64,000 bases of DNA. Source: Candidatus Kapaibacterium sp. (GTDB lineage Bacteria; Bacteroidota; Ignavibacteria; Kapaibacteriales; UBA2268). Positions 54,701-63,160 of the stretch are shown one piece after another. Below the pieces are notes generated by a model. The model was not told where the DNA came from. It ran no database searches and saw nothing but the letters and a program-made list of their open reading frames with translations. The translations under genes and the position numbers were made by a program. The DNA lies in the NCBI GenBank assembly GCA_023957315.1, contig JAMLHE010000014.1, forward strand, positions 1 through 64,000. The letters are read 5' to 3'. Every line of letters starts with the position of its first letter. Positions within the stretch are counted from its first letter, which is position 1.

Positions 54701-56273
54701 GACAAGCACTTTACGCGGTATTGGTGTGTTCCCACGCACAAGCACCGAGGACTTTGATTTCGGTCATATGATTGTCGGTACAGATAAGAAGACGGGTTCA
54801 GTTAGATTCACAAACAATGAATGGGAAAACGACCACGATGTTGTTATTACAGATTTTGTAACTAATGCAGTTGGCGGTGCTACATTCTCCGAATTTGGCG
54901 GTAATGGCATCTTCCGCTGGGATAGAGAAGGGCTAACAGACCAAAATGGTAATTCTATCACATTACCTTATACTTTAAGCCCCGGCGAATATATCAATGT
55001 ACCCGGTGAGTTTGAAGCAGTAACATTTGGGTCATTCGAAGTAAGTTTGACTACTGTTTCTGATGCTGAATTTGAAGTAACTTCAGTTTGGACAGGCACA
55101 GCAGAAGTCGAAGCTTGGAGTTTGCAAGCTGCTGAAGTAGTTACCTGTATCAACCGTCCTATACTTATGAGAGCCTCAATCACAAACGAAGGTTCGGAAG
55201 AACTAACTGTAACCGCGTTAACTGTTACAAATGATTATGGACTACAGAATGTATCTCTTCCGGACTTCAGCATTTTGACTGTTCCTCCATTCACTTTAGG
55301 ATCCGGTGATACAAGAGAAATCGAAATAGTTTTCACTCCTACTGTCACATACGACAATGCTGACTTATTTTTAAAAGTTAAGACCTCCTCTACTACCAAA
55401 CCGGATGATGAAACAACATTGACAGTTACAGCCACTGAAGTCGAATTGTTGAGCAGAAGCTTAATCTCGAAAGGTGGTGGCAAGGGTACAGAAACAGAAG
55501 TTAATGTGGCACCCGGCAAAGTAGATGCAATTGGATACTCAGTTTATATCCAAAGCGACAGAGCAGTTGAAAATAGCTACAACACAGAATTTACAGTCGA
55601 AGTCTCCTATAGCAAGGACTTCTTGGGTATCGGGCATAATCCCGGCAATCAAGCGAAAATCTTCGTTGGTGACGATTTTGCAGCTATGGGCTACATCATT
55701 ACAGGTACCACATATTCATTCAACCGTATAAGTAACCGCGAAACAGTTCGCATTACATTGCAAGGTACTCAAGATTTAGCAACTAATTTCAACCGTGACC
55801 TCGAAATGGTACACATCAAATTTGACTCGTATTTGCCGATTTACACAGATAATGACGGCAACATGGTAATCAAAGCGAAGGAAACTATAATCGAACATGC
55901 CATATTTGAAGATGACCATTGTGTAAAATTCAACTATGCTTATTCTAAAGTTACTTTGGACGATGTCTGTGTTGATTTTATGCGACCGATTCAAATTTCA
56001 TCTGCTAAATACAACTTAGGTCAAGTCAATCCTAATCCGGTTGGCAGCGAAGGCGCCGACATAGTATTCTCCGTTGGAGGTAAAAACATACCAACGGAAA
56101 TCCGCTTGTACAATGCACAAAGTGAATTAGTATCAGTACCATTCACAGGCGTATTGAATAGCGGTGAATATAGCGTACGTATCCCTGTTGAAGAGCTTTC
56201 AAGTGGTGTTTACTTCTACGAAATGGTAAGCGGACCTTTCAAAGACACCAAGAAGATGATTATTGTTAAATAA
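51741..56273 (+). CDS. Giant secreted IgGFc-binding-like / choice-of-anchor-D protein with T9SS sorting domain
   Basis: 1510 residues; GGAGGA lies six bases before the ATG. A signal peptide (about 1-25, NSAVAQ) is followed by an IgGFc-binding N-terminal-like region (about 50-400: TLFWVTFHPCWEDPGPNNA, RISADYPIIVYGVTRYQ). The middle has several ASH/choice-of-anchor-D repeats (DHDFDLQVVNSRSNTVDL, EDFDFGHMIVGTDKKTGSV, LVRVSFKP-like ends), a cohesin/dockerin-type region near 1230-1400, and a T9SS type A sorting domain (LGQVNPNPVGSEGADIVF, GVYFYEMVSG, KKMIIVK). It is probably anchored by PorU on the outer membrane. A strong terminator follows. Confidence 0.88.
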   Translation: MKTKITLLIIMGIFLAGFIHNSAVAQDDLVDSFKENLPQLLNSNNAGTLFWVTFHPCWEDPGPNNALRLYVSSSVATTVTLEIPGLAIFRQKVTIPNDVIEFPLPPTEGQAYSKGSGGLPIRPQPAQVWEGRAIRISADYPIIVYGVTRYQYTSDGYLALPVSSLGKKYQVASYEDPTNNTGQFLPSYTSIVGVYDNTKVTFRLGGYENARVPLLDGSELRANEVMRTTINEGDIWLIPGIGAFNDLTGSTINATKPVNVLSGNFCAYIPSHIGYCDFIIEQELPENVWGKKYHVTPIQGRKKYTLIKIFAKKPMTQYFFDGLPSGTIQSAGGLRERGWMETRAGADDNPRPVVVSSNEAINVVQYNPGQDDDGVSNDPFQLQLSPIQQYQTEIVFNTPGIRGGFGFKDNFINIAYKATIDNGLPQDMEIAEVIDGQFRWIPLEAFSGNPGTPFNDYDEDGRRYYSKTVKLLYDGVYKLRANDPFVAYAYGYDNYDSYGFPTSVATADLETPDTLAPYVSFMQDCSGDVAGEVIDEPRIDPENRSNLGLIFMDVSKSYNFKFNVEEYIMGTSPRTTWTLKVNDETLNGVAHLVFMDRAGNRKDTVIEHYALSPTLSPYKENYGTFKLVNPPTTESRTFTLRNDGEREIGDRYSIYVTLDSKVKEEKPSDIFGYQNFDLIGYENVNLAPLAVGQEVKFDVIFTANEEGYFKDSVGVIVIENSTGDTCVFTYFALVEAFIGNPYINATDHDFDLQVVNSRSNTVDLILENPNVGAYKATTSLKITGIELTDGIGIKGTDEIFEFELPEFDISKLSESNPILLEPGELLTVRVSFKPALVQDYTGTITWIADTQIPDHLTELRGRGIQPGLIVNGENWQERLVDPNSYINKGGVYAFDPYPSANNAITLENNGSAEVTIKSVTITENILGSAFKTDAGQDLSNPNILSGIFGNMKIAPNSKRTIPVYFHPTTNGNHNLVLTFNSDAPDDPTSTLRGIGVFPRTSTEDFDFGHMIVGTDKKTGSVRFTNNEWENDHDVVITDFVTNAVGGATFSEFGGNGIFRWDREGLTDQNGNSITLPYTLSPGEYINVPGEFEAVTFGSFEVSLTTVSDAEFEVTSVWTGTAEVEAWSLQAAEVVTCINRPILMRASITNEGSEELTVTALTVTNDYGLQNVSLPDFSILTVPPFTLGSGDTREIEIVFTPTVTYDNADLFLKVKTSSTTKPDDETTLTVTATEVELLSRSLISKGGGKGTETEVNVAPGKVDAIGYSVYIQSDRAVENSYNTEFTVEVSYSKDFLGIGHNPGNQAKIFVGDDFAAMGYIITGTTYSFNRISNRETVRITLQGTQDLATNFNRDLEMVHIKFDSYLPIYTDNDGNMVIKAKETIIEHAIFEDDHCVKFNYAYSKVTLDDVCVDFMRPIQISSAKYNLGQVNPNPVGSEGADIVFSVGGKNIPTEIRLYNAQSELVSVPFTGVLNSGEYSVRIPVEELSSGVYFYEMVSGPFKDTKKMIIVK

Positions 56274-56294
56274 TCCGATTCGCAAACGTATAAA

Positions 56295-56328
56295 AGAGGC
56301 TGTCCATATGGGCAGCCTCTTTTTTTTG
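56295..56328 (+). terminator. Terminator of the 1510-residue gene
   Basis: AGAGGCTGTCC-ATAT-GGGCAGCCTCT (one mismatch) then eight T, 22 bp past the stop. The stem resembles the orphan hairpin at 5-44. Confidence 0.9.
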
Positions 56329-56343
56329 TTTTGTCTCTACCTA

Positions 56344-56931
56344 AAACATAGCCCATGAATTTATTCGTGGGTTATTAAGGACAATGACAATCCACCCCGT
56401 CTGCTGGCGCATCCACCCCTCAAGAGGGGAATTAAAGCATTGATATTTCGCATCTTCCTCGAGGTGTGTATTATGTTCGTATTGGTAGTCGGAAGCAAAT
56501 GTTTGTGAAAGTCTGAACTATGATTTATTTGTCTGAACTATGATTTGTGTGAATTGAATGATTAACCTTCCGAAGGTTCGAAACCTTCGGAAGGTTTCGT
56601 CTATTGTAGCACCGGACGGGACGAAAGGATAATACTTTGATTCTTTCCCCGCATTTCATACGGGGTTATTCATATTTAACCACTTCGTGGTTTGTTGAAT
56701 ATGTCGCGATTTCTTCCCCGCATTTCATACGGGGCTATTCATATTTAACCACTTCGTGGTTTTCGATAATAAAATCTTGTCCATCCTGAAATCTTGATAA
56801 TCTTGTTCAAGATGAAAAGGACAGAACGCTGTTCTGTCCCTACGACTTAAATTCCTATCTTGAGGGGTGTCTGCGAAGCAGACGGGGTGGATTGTTTTGA
56901 TTTTCACACGAATAAATTCATTGGCTATGTT
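56344..56931. repeat. Nested palindrome island
   Basis: Outer arms are REP left-end-like: AAACATAGCCCATG with hairpin (56344-56371) and the inverted copy CATTGGCTATGTTT (56905-56931). Inside lies a 46-bp inverted repeat with AATCCACCCCGTCTGC (56388-56433 and 56850-56894), a doubled GTCTGAACTATGATTT (56511-56526, 56531-56546), AACCTTCCGAAGGTT palindromes (56563-56597), a twofold 47-bp unit with CCCCGCATTTCATACGGGG and AACCACTTCGTGGTT (56647-56693, 56716-56762), and GGACAGAACG/CTGTTCTGTCC (56819-56839). No protein gene fits in 56274-56958. Confidence 0.8.
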
Positions 56932-56958
56932 TTCTTGGAGGGTCGGGTGAGGTGCTTT

Positions 56959-58296
56959 CTAAACAACCTCTTTCGACACTTTAACGAATCTGAAAAAGAG
57001 CAACACGGCGGCGGTGCCAAGCCCGACTAAGTAGCCTATCCATACGCCGTATGCACCATATCCAAAGACAAATGCTAAGGTGTAGCCCGTTGGTATGCCG
57101 ACGCACCAATATGCCATCAGTGCAGTCAATGTCGGGATTTTGACATCCTTCAAGCCTCGCAATGCACCTAATGCTACTACTTGCGTTCCGTCGAACATTT
57201 GGAATAATGATGCTATGATGATTAAACCGGAAGCGAGTTCGATTACTTCCCGCTCATTTACAAAAATCAAGGGCAAATGATTCCTCAGCAATATGAATAG
57301 GATTGCCGTAACGAACATAAACATTGCTGCCATCAGAAAAGTAGAAAATCCCGCGCGGCGCATTTCCTCAAATTTTCCGGCTCCAATCAATGTGCTGATG
57401 CGAATCGTTGCCGCCGAAGCAAGCCCACCCGCCGCCAAATATGTTGTAGCCGCGAGACTGATTGCGATTTGGTGAGCCGCCAATGGGTATGCACCAAGCC
57501 AGCCAATCATAATCGCTCCAAACGAGAACGAAGCGATTTCCAAAATCAGCTGAAAACCGATTGGGATTCCAAGTTTCAAAATTGAAATTATTCGTTTCCG
57601 AGATATTAACTTATCGCCGAAATGCTTGATGTAGCCTTTGAAAATCTTGTTTGAAAAAACATAATATCCAAACGCCAAACCCATGTATAGTCGCGCTACC
57701 AATGTCGCCCAACCCGCTCCATCCAACTCAAGTCTCGGGAATATCCAGACTCCGTAAATCAAAAAGTAGTTCAAAACTATGTTTAGCAAATTCCCCGAAA
57801 TGCTGAAGAACATTGCGGGTTTGGTTAGCGAGAGACCTTCGGTGAATTGCTTAAATGTCAGAAAAAGCATTCCCGGGAACATTGAAAAAGCTGTAATAAT
57901 GTAGTATGGTTGCGCCAATTGGAGCACTACATCAGTTTGCCCCATATATTTCAGGAATGGGTAAACGGCTAAGATAATCGCTGTGAGTGCTATTCCGGCG
58001 AAAATCCCCAAAATTGTACCATTAGAGAGCAATCTTCCACATTCACGACTGTTATTTTCACCTTTTGCAACCCCAACTAATGGCGTCAAGCCAGTGGATA
58101 AGCCCACTCCGAACACGAAAAACATAATAAAAATGTTGTGAGCAAAAGATGCAGCTGCAAGATATTCACTTCCAACCTGCCCTACCATGATTGAATCTGC
58201 CATTCCGGTCATAATATGACCCACCTGACCAATAATAATCGGGTAGGCTAATTTGATATTTATCTTATAGTGGTTTCGGTAATCTTTGCTGAACAT
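56959..58296 (-). CDS. MATE family efflux transporter
   Basis: 445 residues from the ATG at 58296 (MFSKDYRNHYKIN); a TTG 18 codons upstream would add a Cys/Phe-rich stretch unlike the family. Twelve membrane helices are evident, with LAYPIIIGQVGHIMTGMADS in helix 1-2 and VALGALRGLKDVKIPT in the C-lobe, NorM-like. It exports cationic compounds in exchange for Na+ or H+ at the inner membrane. The last about 210 bp are duplicated as a remnant at 50954-51180. No SD is apparent. Divergent from ftsQ. Confidence 0.92.
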   Translation of the reverse strand: MFSKDYRNHYKINIKLAYPIIIGQVGHIMTGMADSIMVGQVGSEYLAAASFAHNIFIMFFVFGVGLSTGLTPLVGVAKGENNSRECGRLLSNGTILGIFAGIALTAIILAVYPFLKYMGQTDVVLQLAQPYYIITAFSMFPGMLFLTFKQFTEGLSLTKPAMFFSISGNLLNIVLNYFLIYGVWIFPRLELDGAGWATLVARLYMGLAFGYYVFSNKIFKGYIKHFGDKLISRKRIISILKLGIPIGFQLILEIASFSFGAIMIGWLGAYPLAAHQIAISLAATTYLAAGGLASAATIRISTLIGAGKFEEMRRAGFSTFLMAAMFMFVTAILFILLRNHLPLIFVNEREVIELASGLIIIASLFQMFDGTQVVALGALRGLKDVKIPTLTALMAYWCVGIPTGYTLAFVFGYGAYGVWIGYLVGLGTAAVLLFFRFVKVSKEVV

Positions 58297-58500
58297 GTTA
58301 AAATCAAAATCTGTATTGACGAAAGCACAAAAAAATATGTTGCAATACAATTTTTTATTTATCAGAGCTTAAATTTTGGGAATCCTTGTGTTGGAAAGTA
58401 TCTTGACCTAAAATTCAATTATAATCATGACAAATTATGTCTTTTAAACTCATAAGATATAAAAAAAAATGAAAAAAAAACTAAAAAAATGTAAAAAATA

Positions 58501-58532
58501 TTTGTTAATGTTGTGAAAGTAATATATCTTTG
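58501..58532 (+). promoter_or_regulatory. ftsQAZ promoter, Bacteroidota -33/-7 type
   Basis: TTTG (58501-58504), 20 bp spacer, TATCTTTG (58525-58532): both boxes match the Bacteroidota consensus. The start at 58574 is 41 bp downstream. The rest of 58297-58573 is AT-rich intergenic DNA between the divergent MATE gene and ftsQ. Confidence 0.65.
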
Positions 58533-58573
58533 CCATTGCAGCAAGTGAAAATTTTTCACAAAAAGAGGAAGAA

Positions 58574-59425
58574 ATGCAACATTTTCTTCCATGTAGGTTT
58601 TTAATTCAGGGTAGTGCAGACTCTAAGTCGTGTACTTGTATTATAAGTGTAAGCATAGACATGGAACGACAAGAAAAAAATGAAGTCCCTAAGCGTGGTT
58701 CTTTTTTGAGAGCCCTTCCTATTGGTTTGATTGTAATAGCAGTCATACTGATAGGCATAGTAGCGCTTACCTACAAGTCCGGCGAGTGGTACTCAGAGCA
58801 ATCCATAAGCAAAATCGAAGTCGAAGGCAGCAACATTTTGAGCGAATCAGAAATCATGATTATGCTCAAAGACTCTGTGCTCGGCAAGACCTATTCCGAA
58901 ATTGATATAGCAAACATTGATAAAATGCTCTTGCAAAATCCATACATCATAAAAACAATAATCACACACGACGGCAAAGGCAAAATCCACGTCGAAGTAT
59001 TCGAGCGTCAACCTACGGCAATTTTAATCAAAGCAGACGGCAATTTAGCTTATAGCGACGATTCCGGGTTTACTTTTCCTTATGTGCCGCTCGAAAATGT
59101 TGACAATATTCCAATCTTAGGCAATTTATACTTAAGCGGTAGATTGAATATGAAAGCACTCAAAATGGCATTGAAAATAGTTGATGAAATCAGCAACACT
59201 GATTACGACATAATCATATCGCGAATCAATTTCAAATCAGGAACAAGCTTTGAAACCATCACATCGGATTACGGAGTGAAGTTGATTGTAGATGCCTCAT
59301 ACCAATTAGATGAACAACTTAAGAAATATGTAAGATTTGCGGCTAAGAACGAACGTACAATGATGTTGTCGGAAGTAAAATATTTAGACCTGCGATGGAG
59401 CAATAGGCTTGTGGCGGGTTATTAA
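58574..59425 (+). CDS. ftsQ: Cell division protein FtsQ/DivIB
   Basis: 283 residues from the ATG at 58574, which is preceded by GAGGAAGAA; the ATG at 58661 (MERQEKNEVPK, 254 residues) has no SD but gives a more typical short cytoplasmic tail. One membrane helix (LPIGLIVIAVILIGIVAL, about 48-66 in the long form) is followed by a POTRA domain (ISKIEVEGSNILSESEIM, ...NPYIIKTIITHDGKGKIHVEV) and the FtsQ beta domain. It bridges FtsA/Z to the FtsB-L complex in the periplasm. ftsA follows after 38 bp. The usual mur genes upstream are absent. Confidence 0.9.
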   Translation: MQHFLPCRFLIQGSADSKSCTCIISVSIDMERQEKNEVPKRGSFLRALPIGLIVIAVILIGIVALTYKSGEWYSEQSISKIEVEGSNILSESEIMIMLKDSVLGKTYSEIDIANIDKMLLQNPYIIKTIITHDGKGKIHVEVFERQPTAILIKADGNLAYSDDSGFTFPYVPLENVDNIPILGNLYLSGRLNMKALKMALKIVDEISNTDYDIIISRINFKSGTSFETITSDYGVKLIVDASYQLDEQLKKYVRFAAKNERTMMLSEVKYLDLRWSNRLVAGY

Positions 59426-59463
59426 AATAGAGAATCATAATAAAAACAAAAGAGATTAGATTG

Positions 59464-60816
59464 ATGACAGAAACACAACAGCATATAGCAGTCGGATTGG
59501 ACATAGGCACAACCAAAATTTGTGCAATTGTCGCTCAAAAAGACCCTGACAGCAACATCATCAAAATACTCGGTATGGGTGTTGCAGACAGCGAAGGATT
59601 GAACCGCGGTGTTGTAGTAAATATCGATAAAACTGTAAGTGCAATTAAGCGAGTAATCGTTGATGCCGAACAACAATCGGGCATTACAATCAAAGAAGTA
59701 GTAGTCGGAATCGCCGGTGACCATATAGAATCATTCCAATCGCGTGGTATCGTCGGGATTTCGTCACCAACAAATGAAATTTCAAAAAAAGATGTTGACA
59801 GATTATTAGAAGAAACACGCAAGATTTCCATTTCTGCGGACAAAAAAATCATCCACATTATTCCCCAAGATTTTACAATTGACGGACAAGACGGTATCAT
59901 AGACCCGGTCGGGATGAGTGGAGTGAGGATGGAAGCAAACGTTCATATCGTAACCGGACTAAGTACAGCAATTCAAAACCTTTACAAATGCGTCGAAAGA
60001 GCAGGACTTAATATCAAAGACCTTGTTCTGGAGCCATTAGCCTCAGCTATGGCAGTACTGACACCTGAAGAAAAAGAAGTTGGCGTCGCATTGGTAGATA
60101 TTGGTGGTGGTACAACGGACATTGCAATTTTTGAAGAAAATCTTGTTCGATATACTTCTGTATTTGCAATTGCCGGAAAGCAAGTCACCGACGACGTTCG
60201 CAAAGGACTTGGAATAATACAGTCTCAAGCCGAAAGGCTCAAGAGGGATTACGGGCATTCTTTCGGAGCTTCAATCGAAAATGATGAAGTAATAATGGTA
60301 CCCGGCGTTGGTGGCAGAGCCCCAAAGGAGATAACCAAAAATTATCTTTGCAATATATTACAACCACGAATGGAAGAGATTTTCGAGTTTATACAAGCTG
60401 AAATTATGAAGTCGCAATTCGGTAGCCAACTTGGTGCCGGAGTTGTAATCACAGGCGGCACGAGTTTACTGCGAGGAACAGATGAATTAGCCCAACATAT
60501 TCTGCAAATGCCTGTGAAAATAGGTATTCCATCAGGATTTACATATTCCGGATTAGTTCCGGAAATCGAAAACCCGATGTATGCAACTTCAGTGGGTCTT
60601 GTTTTGTGGGATATTCACAATTATGGCGGTTCCTCGCTAAATACAACTATTTTAGAAGGCGAATCGGTACAGACTGAAACAGAAGAAAGCGTTAAAATGG
60701 AAGCAGAAGTGGAAGAAAAAAATGACACAGAAGCAGGCGACAACTGGTTAAACAAAGTTATGGAACAAATGAAAAAAGGCATTAGCAACATCGGAAGATT
60801 TTTGAAAGAACTCTAA
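59464..60816 (+). CDS. ftsA: Cell division protein FtsA
   Basis: 450 residues from the ATG at 59464; a TTG one codon earlier is disregarded. Actin fold: VGLDIGTTKICAIV phosphate loop, ALVDIGGGTTDIAIFEE phosphate-2 motif, and VVITGGTSLLRGTDELA adenosine motif. A long acidic linker (TETEESVKMEAEVEEKNDTE) leads to a C-terminal amphipathic membrane helix (WLNKVMEQMKKGISNIGRFL). It tethers FtsZ to the inner membrane. Middle gene of ftsQ-ftsA-ftsZ; 29 bp to ftsZ. Confidence 0.97.
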   Translation: MTETQQHIAVGLDIGTTKICAIVAQKDPDSNIIKILGMGVADSEGLNRGVVVNIDKTVSAIKRVIVDAEQQSGITIKEVVVGIAGDHIESFQSRGIVGISSPTNEISKKDVDRLLEETRKISISADKKIIHIIPQDFTIDGQDGIIDPVGMSGVRMEANVHIVTGLSTAIQNLYKCVERAGLNIKDLVLEPLASAMAVLTPEEKEVGVALVDIGGGTTDIAIFEENLVRYTSVFAIAGKQVTDDVRKGLGIIQSQAERLKRDYGHSFGASIENDEVIMVPGVGGRAPKEITKNYLCNILQPRMEEIFEFIQAEIMKSQFGSQLGAGVVITGGTSLLRGTDELAQHILQMPVKIGIPSGFTYSGLVPEIENPMYATSVGLVLWDIHNYGGSSLNTTILEGESVQTETEESVKMEAEVEEKNDTEAGDNWLNKVMEQMKKGISNIGRFLKEL

Positions 60817-60845
60817 TATTTTTTATAAATTAATAGGATTAAATT

Positions 60846-62138
60846 ATGCCAATTGGGATTGATACTACTATTTCGACCGGAGCAAGGATTCGCGTAATTG
60901 GAGTTGGTGGTGGCGGTGGAAACGCTATCAACAACATGATTTCGAGCGGTCTCGAAAGTGTTGATTTTATTGCAGTCAACACTGACGCACAAGCTCTTGA
61001 ACATAATCTTGCTAAAACCAAGATTCAAATAGGTGACGGCACTACTCGAGGCTTAGGCGCGGGTGGTAATTGGGAAGTTGGACAAAAAGCTGCAGAAGAA
61101 AGTATTACGGAATTGAAGGAAGTTATCAAAGGCAGCGACATGGTCTTTGTAACTGCCGGAATGGGTGGCGGTACAGGAACCGGAGCGGCGCCTGTAATCG
61201 CTCAAACTGCTAAAGAAATGGGTGCTTTGGTCGTGGGGGTGGTTACTAAGCCTTTCCAATGGGAAGGCATCAGAAGAAGTAAAAGTGCCAAAGATGGCAT
61301 TGCACGATTGAAAGAAGGTGTTGACGCACTTATTATTATCCCCAACCAAAGATTACTTGAAATTATTGACAATAACACATCATTCAAAGAAGCTTTCAAA
61401 ATAGTTGACGGCGTTTTGTTGAATGCTACAAGAGGAATTTCCGAAATCATCTCATGCCACGGTACTGTAAACGTTGACTTTGCAGACGTTAAAGCAATTA
61501 TGTCCGGTATGGGTGATGCTATCATGGGTATCGGTATTGCAAAAGGTGAAAACAGAGCAGAGAAAGCTACTGCAATTGCGCTTAATTCGCCATTGCTTGA
61601 CGGCGTATCAATCAAAGGTGCACAAGGCGTACTTGTGAATATTACCGGTGGCGATGATTTGACTATGAATGAAATCGCTCGCGCTGTGACTATAGTCGAG
61701 CAAGAAGCCGGCGAAGACACTAACTTGATTCACGGTGTGGTACAAAATCCGAATATGAACGAACAAATCATGGTGACAGTGGTTGCGACTGGATTCAACC
61801 ATGAAGAAGAATCAGTCCCTGAAGTTGAAATAGCAGTTGAAATGAATACAAAGGAAAAATCTAAACCGATTGAAATTCCATTTCCAAAAGCACCTGTAGC
61901 CCCAAAGTTTCCTGTTACTAAGGTTCCAAGAGGATTCTATCACGAAAAAACAGGAGTTGTGCCTACGAATTTTGTTCCCTCAAGTCCGCGTGGTGAAATT
62001 CAACTCAAAAAGTTTGATATGCCTGCATATCAACGAAGAGGTGTCGAGCTCAGTGTAACAACTAACACACCTGAGAATGATTCAGAAGCAAGCCACGAAA
62101 TGCCGGATGTACAATTAAACGGTACAACAAGATATTAG
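60846..62138 (+). CDS. ftsZ: Cell division protein FtsZ
   Basis: 430 residues, tubulin-like GTPase forming the Z-ring. [16 protein letters not shown] opens the GTP site, [12 protein letters not shown] is the tubulin signature, and [11 protein letters not shown] is the T7 catalytic loop. The C-terminal conserved peptide is [13 protein letters not shown] (about residues 391-403), which binds FtsA, followed by a further 27-residue tail; the peptide is not at the very end, as in other Bacteroidota FtsZ. AGGA lies eight bases before the ATG. A bidirectional terminator follows. Confidence 0.98.
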   Translation: MPIGIDTTISTGARIRVIGVGGGGGNAINNMISSGLESVDFIAVNTDAQALEHNLAKTKIQIGDGTTRGLGAGGNWEVGQKAAEESITELKEVIKGSDMVFVTAGMGGGTGTGAAPVIAQTAKEMGALVVGVVTKPFQWEGIRRSKSAKDGIARLKEGVDALIIIPNQRLLEIIDNNTSFKEAFKIVDGVLLNATRGISEIISCHGTVNVDFADVKAIMSGMGDAIMGIGIAKGENRAEKATAIALNSPLLDGVSIKGAQGVLVNITGGDDLTMNEIARAVTIVEQEAGEDTNLIHGVVQNPNMNEQIMVTVVATGFNHEEESVPEVEIAVEMNTKEKSKPIEIPFPKAPVAPKFPVTKVPRGFYHEKTGVVPTNFVPSSPRGEIQLKKFDMPAYQRRGVELSVTTNTPENDSEASHEMPDVQLNGTTRY

Positions 62139-62144
62139 AGAAAT

Positions 62145-62187
62145 AAAAAATGGGCGATGATTAATATCAGCGCCCATTTTTTTAGAA
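62145..62187. terminator. Bidirectional terminator between ftsZ and DUF1573 gene
   Basis: A6-TGGGCG-ATGATTAATATCAG-CGCCCA-T7: the stem has a T-run on the right for ftsZ and an A-run on the left that serves the convergent DUF1573 gene. Confidence 0.85.
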
Positions 62188-62199
62188 TTTTGTATAGTT

Positions 62200-62946
62200 C
62201 TATCTGTTTTGACCTGTCTTAGGTTCTTCTTTGGGGTCCACAATATTGCCCCATCCCGAAATTTCAATCAATCCTGATTCTTTGCTGTCAGTTTTGATTT
62301 TCACGCTCGAAGATAATCTACCTGTTGACTTTGGCATAAGTGTGGCTTCGACTGTATAAGGTACTTTAGGATTTAAAACATCACCAACTTTGACGTTGAC
62401 TTTCATAGTCGCTTCACCATCAGTTGCACCGGCAATAACTCTTGCCGACACATCTACTCCGGTCACTGTTACCGGCTTATCGGTATTGTTTGTGATTACA
62501 ACCTTTCCGACACTTTCTTCATTAATAAAAAGCTTTGGAAAGCTCAAAAATTTCGGAAAAACTGTTATCGGACGCATTACATTCGCCTTAATCATCAGCA
62601 TTGTTCTTTCTTCGGGTTGGTTTGTAAAGATACTTATGCTCTTCGTAACCGGTCCGTCATATGTTGAAACATTTAGCGTAACTTCCAACGTGGCATATTT
62701 ACCGGGAGCGATAATATTAGTGTCAAGCGGTGCTGTGGTGCAACCACATCCGGGTTTTACTCGCTTAATCTCAAGTGTTTTATCCCCTTTGTTGTGAAGT
62801 TTTATACTTGCCTTAAGTGGGTTTTGCTCAGGTGTTACTCTGCCCCAATCGTAAGTAGTTCCGCCCTCTATTTCGAGCTTCGGTTGTGCTAACATTGTAG
62901 AAAAAGCAAACGCAAAAATCAATAATGCTGAGTAAAAGATTCTCAT
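62200..62946 (-). CDS. DUF1573 domain protein, exported
   Basis: 248 residues. A signal peptide (about 1-20, STMLAQ) and the DUF1573 core (YDWGRVTPEQNPLKASIKL, KPGCGCTTAPLDTN, PGKYATLEVTLN) form an Ig-like ASH-type fold; a second beta-sandwich domain with INEESVGKVVITNNTDKPV follows. The family is widespread and uncharacterised in Bacteroidota; the CGCTT motif hints at a disulfide or metal. AAGGAG lies eight bases before the ATG. It faces ftsZ across a shared terminator. Confidence 0.88.
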   Translation of the reverse strand: MRIFYSALLIFAFAFSTMLAQPKLEIEGGTTYDWGRVTPEQNPLKASIKLHNKGDKTLEIKRVKPGCGCTTAPLDTNIIAPGKYATLEVTLNVSTYDGPVTKSISIFTNQPEERTMLMIKANVMRPITVFPKFLSFPKLFINEESVGKVVITNNTDKPVTVTGVDVSARVIAGATDGEATMKVNVKVGDVLNPKVPYTVEATLMPKSTGRLSSSVKIKTDSKESGLIEISGWGNIVDPKEEPKTGQNR

Positions 62947-63160
62947 TTTATATACTCCTTGTATATTGTTTGTATATTATTATGTAAAAATAACAAAAAT
63001 ATCAATTCAGTCAAACATACATTATATTAGAACGTTTAAAACAATAAAAGTTGCATATTTTGAACGAATGATTTCGAAAAATATGTAGCTTGTTTTGTTT
63101 TTTTTGTTAATTTCATAGTTGAAATAGTTGACGATATAAGAAAAGTATTGGAGAGAAATT

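Noticed and set aside
56725-56907. Minus-strand 60-residue reading frame in the palindrome island
   Set aside because: It lies entirely in hairpin repeats (GGACAGAACG/CTGTTCTGTCC, ACCACTTCGTGGT), has no start signal and no family resemblance.
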